Source of the DNA: Candidatus Hydrogenedentota bacterium
Lineage (GTDB): Bacteria; Hydrogenedentota; Hydrogenedentia; Hydrogenedentales; SLHB01
Direction: 5' to 3'
DNA: 5,387 nt
Assembly (NCBI GenBank): GCA_003557825.1
Contig: PWNM01000635.1
Span: 1 to 5,387 of the forward strand
Shown here: positions 1 through 5,081 of the stretch, piece by piece
Layout of the letters: each line of letters begins with the position of its first letter
Position numbering within the stretch: position 1 is the first letter of the stretch
Position numbers and translations under genes: made by a program
The notes under the pieces: model-generated
Told to the model about the DNA's origin: nothing
Seen by the model: only the letters and a program-made list of their open reading frames with translations
Database searches by the model: none

Positions 1-311
1 AGATCATGTTTGCCGGTCCGGCCGACGCCTTCCCCACCCGCGGCTGGGGCAACCGAGCCTACGAAGCCGCCATCCGGGGTCGCGAAGCATTCCCGGTCCA
101 ATACCGCATCCTGGAAAGCATTTTCCGCCGCGATCACGAAGAGCTCTACGACTTGCATACCGACCCGGAAGAACTGCACAACTTGGCTGAGGATGCACCA
201 CACCAGGATCATCTGCGCCGGCTGCGGGCGGCCGTGGACGCATGGATGGACGAGACTGACGACCCGGGCATCGAAACGCGCAACGTGCCCCGACGAACGG
301 GAGACGGTTAG
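1..311 (+). CDS. Sulfatase (alkaline-phosphatase superfamily), C-terminal end only
   Basis: This is the last roughly 102 residues of a protein whose N-terminus lies left of the window; the frame is open from base 3 and ends at TAG 309-311. The diagnostic segment is EELYDLHTDPEELHNLAED, the usual closing motif of type I sulfatases (E-LYDL--DP-E--NLA), followed by an amphipathic helix with a Trp (VDAWMDETDD), also usual in the family. Type I sulfatases hydrolyse sulfate esters, often on algal or host polysaccharides, and are normally exported. The active site, with the Cys/Ser that becomes formylglycine, would lie in the missing N-terminal part, so substrate and activity cannot be judged. The ATG at 6-8 is an internal Met in a continuing frame, not a supported start. 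The gene converges on the SDR gene with 37 bases between the stops. Family assignment is fairly sure; the subfamily is not. Confidence 0.85.
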   Translation, partial: IMFAGPADAFPTRGWGNRAYEAAIRGREAFPVQYRILESIFRRDHEELYDLHTDPEELHNLAEDAPHQDHLRRLRAAVDAWMDETDDPGIETRNVPRRTGDG

Positions 312-315
312 GCCT

Positions 316-349
316 GCGGGTCTTCGCTATTCGGAGACGACGTGCCCGC
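316..349. terminator. Possible hairpin between two convergent genes
   Basis: GTCTTCG (320-326) pairs with CGGAGAC (332-338) with one G-T wobble and a 5-base loop. GCGG (316-319) and CCGC (346-349) could close it from outside. It lies exactly between the sulfatase and SDR stop codons and could act in both directions. There is no T-tract on either side, so intrinsic termination is weakly supported. Confidence 0.25.
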
Positions 350-1104
350 TACAGCATAAAGGCGCCGCCGTTGACCGAGATGTACTGGCCCGTGAGGTAG
401 TCTGTGTGGGGCGAGGCCAGCATGACCGCCGTGCCGGCGATGTCTTCGGGCAGGGCGATGCGTTTGAGCGGGGTGATGGCGGCGATCTGCTGGTGCATTT
501 CCTTGGGCTGTTGGGCCGTCGCATCGGTGATGACGAGTCCCGGCGCCAACACGTTCACCGTGATGCCGTAGGCGCCGAGTTCGAAGGCCATGACCTTGGC
601 GATGGCGTCTACGGCGGACTTGGCGGCGCAATGGGCTGCAAACCCGGCGCCCGGTTGCCGCGACAAGGTGCTGCTGACGATGATCAGCTTCCCCGAGCGC
701 CGCTCGATCATGGACGGCACGACCGCCTGGGAACAATTGTAGAGGGCCTGCATCTCGTCGCTGAGTTTGCCGTGGATCTCTTCCCAGCTCATCTCCATGA
801 ACGGCTTGACCGGAAACTTGATGTTGGCGTTGTTGAACAACACATCGATGGGGCCGAATTCGGCGACGGCGTGGTCGACCATGGCCCGTACGGCGGCCGC
901 CTCGCGCACGTCGGCTTGATAGAGCATGCCCGTGCCGCCGCTTTCCTTCACCGCCGCCAAGACCTCCTCGGCCTGGCCTTGGTTGCTGTAATAGTTGACA
1001 ATGACGGTCGCGCCGCAGGCGCCCAGTTGCCGCGCGATGGCCGCGCCGATGCCGCGACTGGCTCCCGTGACCAAAACGACCTTGTCCTGTAACTTCAGAT
1101 CCAT
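349..1104 (-). CDS. SDR family oxidoreductase (FabG-like) with atypical active site
   Basis: A 251-residue classical-type short-chain dehydrogenase/reductase, the usual length for the family. The Rossmann cofactor motif TGASRGIG is at residues 13-20, an acidic turn AD is at 64-65, and the NNAG-type motif reads NNAN (91-94). Ser145 matches the catalytic Ser and Lys162 the catalytic Lys. The position four residues before that Lys, normally the catalytic Tyr of YxxxK, is His158 (codon CAT; segment AAHCAAK). The usual tetrad Asn on helix alpha-4 aligns with Glu117. The C-terminal part (APGLVITDAT, LPEDIAGTAVMLAS, YISVNGG) is standard. The ATG at 1104-1102 is preceded by AGGAGA (1115-1110) with a 5-base gap, which supports this start. 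The family performs NAD(P)-dependent carbonyl/alcohol interconversion, for example 3-oxoacyl-ACP reduction. Given the His for Tyr, activity is uncertain: it may belong to a divergent SDR group that keeps His here, or be inactive. It is transcribed alone and divergently from the spermidine synthase-like gene. Confidence 0.9.
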   Translation of the reverse strand: MDLKLQDKVVLVTGASRGIGAAIARQLGACGATVIVNYYSNQGQAEEVLAAVKESGGTGMLYQADVREAAAVRAMVDHAVAEFGPIDVLFNNANIKFPVKPFMEMSWEEIHGKLSDEMQALYNCSQAVVPSMIERRSGKLIIVSSTLSRQPGAGFAAHCAAKSAVDAIAKVMAFELGAYGITVNVLAPGLVITDATAQQPKEMHQQIAAITPLKRIALPEDIAGTAVMLASPHTDYLTGQYISVNGGAFML

Positions 1105-1159
1105 CGGATTCTCCTGTTGGTTCGACCCTTGGGGCCTGTCTCCCTGACCAGTGGGTCGG

Positions 1160-1189
1160 ATCGTATCAAAAATACCGGGGAACTGCGAA
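1160..1189 (-). promoter_or_regulatory. Candidate sigma70-type promoter of the SDR gene
   Basis: Reading leftward, TTCGCA (1189-1184) as -35 is followed by 18 bases and TACGAT (1165-1160) as -10, with TG one base before it (extended -10, TGATACGAT). The 11 bases TGATACGATCC are identical to the -10 region of the groEL promoter at 2528-2538. Transcription would start near 1153, giving a leader of about 50 bases. The -35 matches only 4 of 6 positions, so the extended -10 carries most of the support. Confidence 0.5.
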
Positions 1190-1295
1190 GGCGCGCCGCG
1201 GCAACTCCCCGGATGGCCCCGTCAACCGTGAATCGGGCCGTCTCTATTCCCGCGGCGACCCGTGTTCCCATGGGGGGTTGACCACTCCCCGGTAT
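1172..1295. repeat. 10-bp inverted repeat, one copy in each divergent promoter spacer
   Basis: ATACCGGGGA (1172-1181) and its exact reverse complement TCCCCGGTAT (1286-1295) lie on either side of the intergenic midpoint. Read in the direction of each proposed promoter, both give TCCCCGGTAT beginning two bases after the -35 hexamer. This equivalent placement suggests a shared operator for one regulator, but no known operator was recognised. Between the copies (1182-1285) I see no gene. Confidence 0.4.
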
Positions 1296-1306
1296 CGTGG
1301 TATCGT
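1278..1306 (+). promoter_or_regulatory. Candidate sigma70-type promoter of the spermidine synthase-like gene
   Basis: TTGACC (1278-1283), a 17-base spacer and TATCGT (1301-1306), with TG one base before the -10 (TGGTATCGT). Matches are 5 of 6 and 4 of 6. The -10 lies in the second unit of a perfect tandem duplication of GTATCGTG (1292-1299 and 1300-1307), so a second -10-like hexamer sits at 1293-1298. A start near 1313 gives a leader of about 160 bases containing the hairpin at 1321-1362. Confidence 0.45.
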
Positions 1307-1320
1307 GAGAACCAGCGAAG

Positions 1321-1362
1321 CATGAAGAAGGCCCGAAGGGTCCCGGCGAACGGGCCTTCATG
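1321..1362 (+). other. Leader hairpin with 12 base pairs and a 3-base bulge
   Basis: CATGAA (1321-1326) pairs with TTCATG (1357-1362). After a GAA bulge (1327-1329), GGCCCG (1330-1335) pairs with CGGGCC (1351-1356) around a 15-base loop. No T-tract follows, so it is not an ordinary intrinsic terminator for the + strand. It lies downstream of the proposed promoter and about 115 bases before the start codon, so it would be in the 5' untranslated RNA. Its role is unknown. Confidence 0.45.
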
Positions 1363-1475
1363 GAACGGATAAGGCCGCGGATGTGTTTAACTCTAACAGG
1401 CGTTCGCATACCAACGCAGCGTGCGCGAAGCATGTATCGAGCATAACCCCCATTGGAAAACGGGAGGGCATACCC

Positions 1476-2480
1476 ATGACACAAACACGCATTCATACAC
1501 GACAGTCCATCGGCCTCCTGATCGGCGCGATGGCGCTGATGGTTCTGGTCCCGGCGGCCCACGGTCAGGTAGTCTTTCGCCAGTATACGCCGTACAACCA
1601 CGTGGTGGTCGAAGATCAGGGCGATACCCGGATCATGTGGTTCGACCGGGCGCCCCAGACCACCATGTCGAAATCGAACCCCCTCGAGGGCGGATTCGAA
1701 TATACCGATTTTTTCCATATCGCCCCGATTCTGTATCCCGCCATGGACTCCGTGTTGTTTGTGGGGCTCGGCGGCGGCACGGGACCGAAACAGTTCCTCC
1801 ATGATTACCCGTGGATGCAGGTGGAGGTCGTCGAAATCGATCCCGTCGTGGTTGACCTGGCCCACGAATACTTTTATCTACCCCGCGATCCGCGGTTGGC
1901 CATCCACGTGGCCGACGGACGGGTGCATCTTCGGCGGACCAACCGGCGATACGGGTCGGTCATCATCGACGCCTACAGCACCGGACCGTCGGGGGCATAC
2001 ATTCCGTTCCATCTGGCCACCCACGAGTTCTTCCAGATCGTCCGCGACCGCCTCGACAACGGCGGCACGGTCATCTACAACGTCATCGGCGTGGCGGGCG
2101 GTCCCAACGACCACGTGGTCCGGGCTACGCAGTCCACCCTGGCGAGCGTTTTCGAAGCGGTCTACGTATTCCAGGCCCGGAGCAGCATGAACACCGTGTT
2201 GGTCGCCCAGAAAATCGAGCAGCCCACCGCAACCGCTGAAGAGTCCCCCGGCTTGCCGCAGTGGCCCGAAGGTCCGTGGGTGCATCATCCGTTGGACGCC
2301 TCGGGGTTCCGGCAACTCTTCATCGGGCTCCAGCAACAGGGTCGCATACGCCGCGGCATCCTGGGCCAACGGGTCACCCAATTCTCGCCCATCAACCTGG
2401 GCCCCCTCACGCACCAGGTGCTCACCGACAACTATGCCCCCGTGGACAGCAGCTGGGGCGCCATCCATCCCCTCCAATAG
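1476..2480 (+). CDS. Secreted spermidine synthase-like protein (SAM-dependent transferase fold)
   Basis: A 334-residue protein. The frame is open from 1383, but the ATG at 1476 is preferred: GGAGG (1463-1467) lies 8 bases upstream, and from here the protein begins with a signal peptide. Residues 1-30 have a basic n-region, a hydrophobic core (LLIGAMALMVLVP) and a likely cleavage near AAHG|Q. The mature part has the spermidine synthase-like Rossmann core: VLFVGLGGGTG (93-103, SAM-binding glycine loop), VVEIDP (118-123, Glu120 for the ribose), ADGR (146-149) and IIDAYSTG (163-170). True spermidine synthases have two catalytic Asp in this last motif (D-x-x-D); here only Asp165 remains. The pattern DAYS...IPFHLATHEFF and the C-terminal LTDNYAPVD resemble the spermidine synthase domain of membrane-fused (MFS-type) homologues. 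No transporter helices are present, only the signal peptide. Aminopropyl transfer is therefore doubtful; the substrate is unknown. No terminator separates it from the groEL promoter, which begins 27 bases after its stop. Confidence 0.85.
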   Translation: MTQTRIHTRQSIGLLIGAMALMVLVPAAHGQVVFRQYTPYNHVVVEDQGDTRIMWFDRAPQTTMSKSNPLEGGFEYTDFFHIAPILYPAMDSVLFVGLGGGTGPKQFLHDYPWMQVEVVEIDPVVVDLAHEYFYLPRDPRLAIHVADGRVHLRRTNRRYGSVIIDAYSTGPSGAYIPFHLATHEFFQIVRDRLDNGGTVIYNVIGVAGGPNDHVVRATQSTLASVFEAVYVFQARSSMNTVLVAQKIEQPTATAEESPGLPQWPEGPWVHHPLDASGFRQLFIGLQQQGRIRRGILGQRVTQFSPINLGPLTHQVLTDNYAPVDSSWGAIHPLQ

Positions 2481-2507
2481 GGCCGACGTTTCCGATGCGC
2501 CCAGCGC

Positions 2508-2536
2508 TTGACACGGCCCGCGGACTGTGATACGAT
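2508..2536 (+). promoter_or_regulatory. groEL promoter, near-consensus sigma70 type
   Basis: TTGACA (2508-2513), exactly 17 bases, then TACGAT (2531-2536), with TG one base before the -10 (TGATACGAT). The start would be near 2543, placing the CIRCE operator immediately downstream. No sigma32-like promoter was seen. Confidence 0.85.
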
Positions 2537-2545
2537 CCGGCGTTG

Positions 2546-2572
2546 TTAGCACTCAGGAAGAGGGAGTGCTAA
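2546..2572 (+). promoter_or_regulatory. CIRCE operator (HrcA binding site)
   Basis: A perfect CIRCE element: TTAGCACTC (2546-2554), nine bases, GAGTGCTAA (2564-2572), matching the known consensus in both arms and in spacing. HrcA binds it and represses chaperone operons; repression is relieved on heat shock, when GroE is titrated by unfolded protein. Its place just after the predicted start implies transcriptional block and also puts a 9-bp hairpin at the 5' end of the mRNA. It predicts an hrcA gene elsewhere in the genome. Confidence 0.97.
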
Positions 2573-2646
2573 CAGGCCCGGACGGGGAGCCGCCGGGGGT
2601 TGATGTAGTGGAAGCGTACCTGTATGCAACATAAAGGAGATGAGAT

Positions 2647-4326
2647 ATGGCCAAAAAGATGGCTTTTGATCAGGAAGCCCGTACGGCGTTGCTTCGCGGG
2701 GTGGATACCCTGGCCGACGCAGTCAAGGCGACCTTGGGTCCCCGCGGCCGGAACGTGGTAATCGAGAAATCCTATGGCGCGCCCAGCGTGACCAAAGACG
2801 GCGTGACCGTGGCGAAAGAAATCGAGCTGCCCGATGAATACGAAAACATGGGCGCCCGGATGCTGCGGGAAGCGGCGAGTAAAACCCAGGATGTGGCGGG
2901 CGACGGCACCACCACGGCGACCGTGTTGGCCCAGGACATGATCCATTCCGGCATGCGGCACGTCACGTCGGGCGCCAACTCGATGCACCTGAAACGGGGC
3001 ATGGAACAGGCCCTGGCCACGGCCCTCGAGGTCATCAAATCCGAAAGTAAAAAAGTTCGCAATTCCGAAGACATCGAGCATGTGGCGACGGTTTCGGCCA
3101 ATGGCGACGTGGAAATCGGAAAAATGATCGCCGAAGCCATCGATAACGTGGGCGAAGACGGCGTGGTGACCATCGAAGAAGGCAAAGGCCTCGAGACCGA
3201 GATCGAGCTGGTCCAAGGCATGCAGTTCGACCGGGGCTATCTCTCGCCTTACTTCGTCACCAATACCGAGAGCATGACCACCGAGCTCGAGGACTGCTAC
3301 ATCCTGTGCAGCGAGAAGAAAATCAGCTCGATTCAAGAGATGCTGAATCTCTTGCAGAGCGTTTCCCAGTCCGGCAAGCCCTTGTTGATTATCGCCGAAG
3401 ACATCGAAGGCGAAGCGCTGGCTACGTTGGTGGTGAACCGGATCCGCGGCGTTCTGAACGTGGCGGCCGTGAAGGCGCCGGCCTTTGGCGATCGGCGCAA
3501 AGAGATCATGCGCGATATCTGTACGCTCACCGGCGGAACGTTTATCTCGGAAGACCTGGGCATGAAGCTCGAGAACGTCGAGCTTGACCAACTGGGTCGG
3601 GCCAAGCGCATCGAAATCACCAAAGACACGACGACCATCGTCGAAGGCGGGGGTACCAAGAAGGACATCAACGCCCGTTGCGAGACCATCCGCAAGGCCA
3701 TCGAGGCGACCACCTCGGACTACGACCGCGAGAAGCTGCAAGAGCGGTTGGCCAAACTGGCCGGCGGCGTGGCCGTGATTCGCGTTGGGGCCGCCAGCGA
3801 AATCGAGCTCAAAGAGAAGAAGGGCCGTACCGAGGACGCCTTGAATGCCACCCGCGCGGCCATCGAAGAAGGCTTTGTGTCGGGCGGCGGCGTGGCCTTC
3901 CTGCCGGCTATCAAGAAAATCCACGCATTGGAACTCGACGGCGACGTGGCCGTCGGTGCCCAAATGGTCGCCAAAGCGTTGTCTGCGCCCCTTCGCAAGA
4001 TCGCCGAAAACGCCGGTCACGAAGGCTCGGTCATCGTCGAAGACGTCCTCAAGGCCAAGCAAGGCATCGGGTTCAACGCGGCCACGGGCGAGATGGAAGA
4101 CCTCAGCAAGGCGGGTATCATCGACCCGGCCAAGGTGCTTCGCACCGCCCTCGAGAACGCCGTGAGCGTGGCCGGCGTCTTCGTTACCACCGAATGCCTC
4201 ATCACCGACATTCCCGAAGAGAAGGATGGCGGTGGCGGCATGCCCGGCGGCGGCGGAATGCCCGGCGGCGGCATGGGCGGCATGGGTGGAATGGGTGGAA
4301 TGGGAGGCATGGGCGGCATGATGTAG
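2647..4326 (+). CDS. groEL: 60-kDa chaperonin GroEL
   Basis: A 559-residue group I chaperonin, slightly longer than the usual 540-550. With GroES it forms the cytoplasmic ATP-driven folding cage. Equatorial domain at about 1-133 and 408-525, intermediate at about 134-190 and 375-407, apical at about 191-374, by analogy with E. coli. Visible ATP-site motifs are LGPRGRNV (30-37), KDGVTVA (50-56) and GDGTTT (85-90). Asp397 in TEDALNATRAA matches the catalytic Asp398 of E. coli. The chaperonin signature AAIEEGFVSGGG is at 404-415, and RGYLSPYF (196-203) lies at the apical substrate face. The tail from residue 528 is made of Gly, Met and two Pro, with GGM repeats as in other GroELs but preceded by two GGGGMP-like units. 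AAGGAGA (2634-2640) lies 6 bases before the ATG. The gene is alone: no groES precedes it, and a terminator follows. This arrangement is common for extra groEL copies, with groES and another groEL elsewhere, but that cannot be checked here. Confidence 0.98.
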   Translation: MAKKMAFDQEARTALLRGVDTLADAVKATLGPRGRNVVIEKSYGAPSVTKDGVTVAKEIELPDEYENMGARMLREAASKTQDVAGDGTTTATVLAQDMIHSGMRHVTSGANSMHLKRGMEQALATALEVIKSESKKVRNSEDIEHVATVSANGDVEIGKMIAEAIDNVGEDGVVTIEEGKGLETEIELVQGMQFDRGYLSPYFVTNTESMTTELEDCYILCSEKKISSIQEMLNLLQSVSQSGKPLLIIAEDIEGEALATLVVNRIRGVLNVAAVKAPAFGDRRKEIMRDICTLTGGTFISEDLGMKLENVELDQLGRAKRIEITKDTTTIVEGGGTKKDINARCETIRKAIEATTSDYDREKLQERLAKLAGGVAVIRVGAASEIELKEKKGRTEDALNATRAAIEEGFVSGGGVAFLPAIKKIHALELDGDVAVGAQMVAKALSAPLRKIAENAGHEGSVIVEDVLKAKQGIGFNAATGEMEDLSKAGIIDPAKVLRTALENAVSVAGVFVTTECLITDIPEEKDGGGGMPGGGGMPGGGMGGMGGMGGMGGMGGMM

Positions 4327-4373
4327 CCCCCGGCCAACCCCACGGTCCCCCAAAAACAATCTACAAATATGCT

Positions 4374-4409
4374 ACGGGCGCACAGTCAACGCGATTGTGC
4401 GCCCGTTTT
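4374..4409 (+). terminator. Intrinsic terminator of groEL
   Basis: ACGGGCGCACA (4374-4384) pairs perfectly with TGTGCGCCCGT (4396-4406). The stem extends inward by G-T, T-A and C-G pairs to a 5-base loop (4388-4392). TTTT (4406-4409) follows. It begins 47 bases after the groEL stop. Confidence 0.9.
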
Positions 4410-4473
4410 GCGTGTCTGCCCAACCTATGAGACCACTTCCTGGCGCATCTGCAATTCAGGGATACCAATAATC

Positions 4474-4502
4474 TTGACAAATGGGTTTAATACGTATAGA
4501 AT
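4474..4502 (+). promoter_or_regulatory. Promoter of the small lipoprotein gene
   Basis: TTGACA (4474-4479), 17 bases, TAGAAT (4497-4502): a full -35 match and 5 of 6 at -10. The start would be near 4509, giving an untranslated leader of about 140 bases. Confidence 0.8.
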
Positions 4503-4508
4503 AGATCC

Positions 4509-4648
4509 GTGCCCAGTGATCAGTGTGTCGCAATAATGCGCAATTTGCGTAGTATCGGTTCGGGCAATTGGGTTGAAGGCGATCATGCCGACGGAGTCGC
4601 CGTAGTGGAAAGACGGGCATGGTGGCATCAATGTAGGAAACGGGAGAA
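4509..4648 (+). other. Long leader before the lipoprotein gene, weak structure
   Basis: About 140 transcribed bases with no convincing gene. Possible pairings are TGCCC (4510-4514) with GGGCA (4615-4619), ATGCC (4585-4589) with GGCAT (4624-4628), and ACGG (4591-4594) with CCGT (4600-4603). All are short, and I recognise no riboswitch class. With the groEL terminator and the promoter, this accounts for the gap 4327-4648. Confidence 0.3.
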
Positions 4649-4876
4649 ATGATGATGGCAGTGTTGAAGACAGCGGTTTGCGTCCTTTTTATTGCGGTTT
4701 TTGTCGTCGGGTGCGGTAGCCAGACGGTTGATATGCAGGAAGGGTTAACCGAAGAAGAGCGGACCCGGGAACAAGAGCAGATGCGGGAATCCTTTGAGCG
4801 ACAGCGGCAGATGTTCGAGCAGCAACAACAGCAATTCCAGCCGCCTCCCGGTATGACCATTCCCCAGGAGCAATAA
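4649..4876 (+). CDS. Small Gln/Glu/Arg-rich lipoprotein, unknown function
   Basis: A 75-residue protein if started at the first of three consecutive ATG codons (4649, 4652, 4655). GGGAG at 4642-4646 is only 2 bases from the first, so 4652 (gap 5) or 4655 (gap 8) may be the real start; AGGA at 4635-4638 would suit 4649. The N-terminus is a lipoprotein signal: Lys7, a hydrophobic stretch to residue 20 and the lipobox VVGC with Cys22. After cleavage and lipidation only about 54 residues remain. Residues 33-63 are a highly charged, Gln-rich, probably helical segment (EEERTREQEQ, then FERQRQMFEQQQQQF), followed by a short Pro-rich end. Asp or other inner-membrane retention signals are not seen at +2 (Gly23), so outer-membrane sorting is plausible if the organism is Gram-negative. 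I do not recognise a family. It is monocistronic, with its own promoter and terminator. The lipobox, ribosome site and promoter make a real gene likely. Confidence 0.8.
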   Translation: MMMAVLKTAVCVLFIAVFVVGCGSQTVDMQEGLTEEERTREQEQMRESFERQRQMFEQQQQQFQPPPGMTIPQEQ

Positions 4877-4886
4877 TGCCGCAATA

Positions 4887-4899
4887 GCCTATCATAGGC
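4887..4899. repeat. 13-base perfect palindrome
   Basis: GCCTAT, a central C, and ATAGGC. It lies 10 bases after the lipoprotein stop and before the terminator. As RNA it would form only a 5-bp hairpin. It could be a protein site or chance. Confidence 0.3.
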
Positions 4900-4915
4900 A
4901 AAACGCCTGATTGAA

Positions 4916-4960
4916 CACCGCCCGGTCGGAGCCCTAATCTCCGGCCGGTCGGTTTGTGTT
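4916..4960 (+). terminator. Intrinsic terminator of the lipoprotein gene
   Basis: CCGGTCGGAG (4922-4931) pairs with CTCCGGCCGG (4939-4948), ten pairs including one T-G wobble, around a 7-base loop. The stem can extend outward through A4917-G4920 pairing with C4950-T4953 after a C/T mismatch. A T-rich but interrupted tail (GGTTTGTGTT) follows. Confidence 0.65.
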
Positions 4961-4984
4961 ATGCCCGAACCGGGAGATGTACTT

Positions 4985-5047
4985 ATGGACAATTTTTGCC
5001 TAAAGAATATGCATAAATATTTTGTACATTCATATAAGATTTTATGC
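4985..5047 (+). promoter_or_regulatory. AT-rich segment and inverted repeat abutting a -35 box
   Basis: This stretch is much richer in A and T than the coding regions and lies directly upstream of the pseudopilin promoter, where an UP element would act. GCATAAA (5011-5017) and TTTATGC (5041-5047) are exact inverted repeats, the second touching the -35 hexamer at 5048. They could be an operator, or simply AT-rich chance. No gene is supported here. Confidence 0.35.
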
Positions 5048-5076
5048 TTGACATAGAGTTCGGATTATTCTATTAT
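5048..5076 (+). promoter_or_regulatory. Promoter of the pseudopilin-type gene
   Basis: TTGACA (5048-5053), 17 bases, TATTAT (5071-5076). This is the best promoter in the window: full -35 match, 5 of 6 at -10, optimal spacing and an AT-rich upstream segment. A start near 5083 gives a leader of about 175 bases. Confidence 0.85.
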
Positions 5077-5081
5077 ATGGT

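Noticed and set aside
10..1092. A 360-codon + strand frame over the sulfatase end and the SDR gene
   Set aside because: It overlaps two recognisable genes in other frames; its translation is Arg/Gly/His-rich without any family motif.
1383..1475. N-terminal extension of the spermidine synthase-like frame from ATG 1383
   Set aside because: It would bury the signal peptide behind 31 polar residues, and the start at 1476 has GGAGG at a good distance.
1095..1865. A 256-codon minus-strand frame over the divergent intergenic region and the spermidine synthase-like gene
   Set aside because: It overlaps the coding part of a recognisable gene and both proposed promoters, and shows no motif.
2569..4359. 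A 596-codon open frame on the minus strand covering all of groEL
   Set aside because: It is the antisense shadow of a clearly conserved groEL: low-complexity His/Ala start opposite the GGM tail, no ribosome site seen, and it runs through the CIRCE-side leader. Such antisense frames of chaperone genes are a known source of false annotations.
4441..4452. TGGCGC...GC resembling a sigma54 promoter
   Set aside because: The gap between GG and GC is 7 bases rather than the required 10.
4536..4652. A 38-codon + frame whose TGA overlaps the lipoprotein ATG as ATGA
   Set aside because: The overlap resembles translational coupling, but no Shine-Dalgarno precedes ATG 4536 and the peptide looks arbitrary.
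4425..4992. Minus-strand frames of 68 and 178 codons between groEL and the pseudopilin gene
   Set aside because: They lie opposite the lipoprotein gene, its promoter or its terminator; no family motif or convincing ribosome site was seen.
4961..5056. A 31-codon + frame (or 23 codons from ATG 4985, with GGGAG 8 bases before it)
   Set aside because: It follows a terminator with no promoter of its own, crosses the AT-rich segment and ends in the -35 box of the next gene. Conservation would be needed to revive it.
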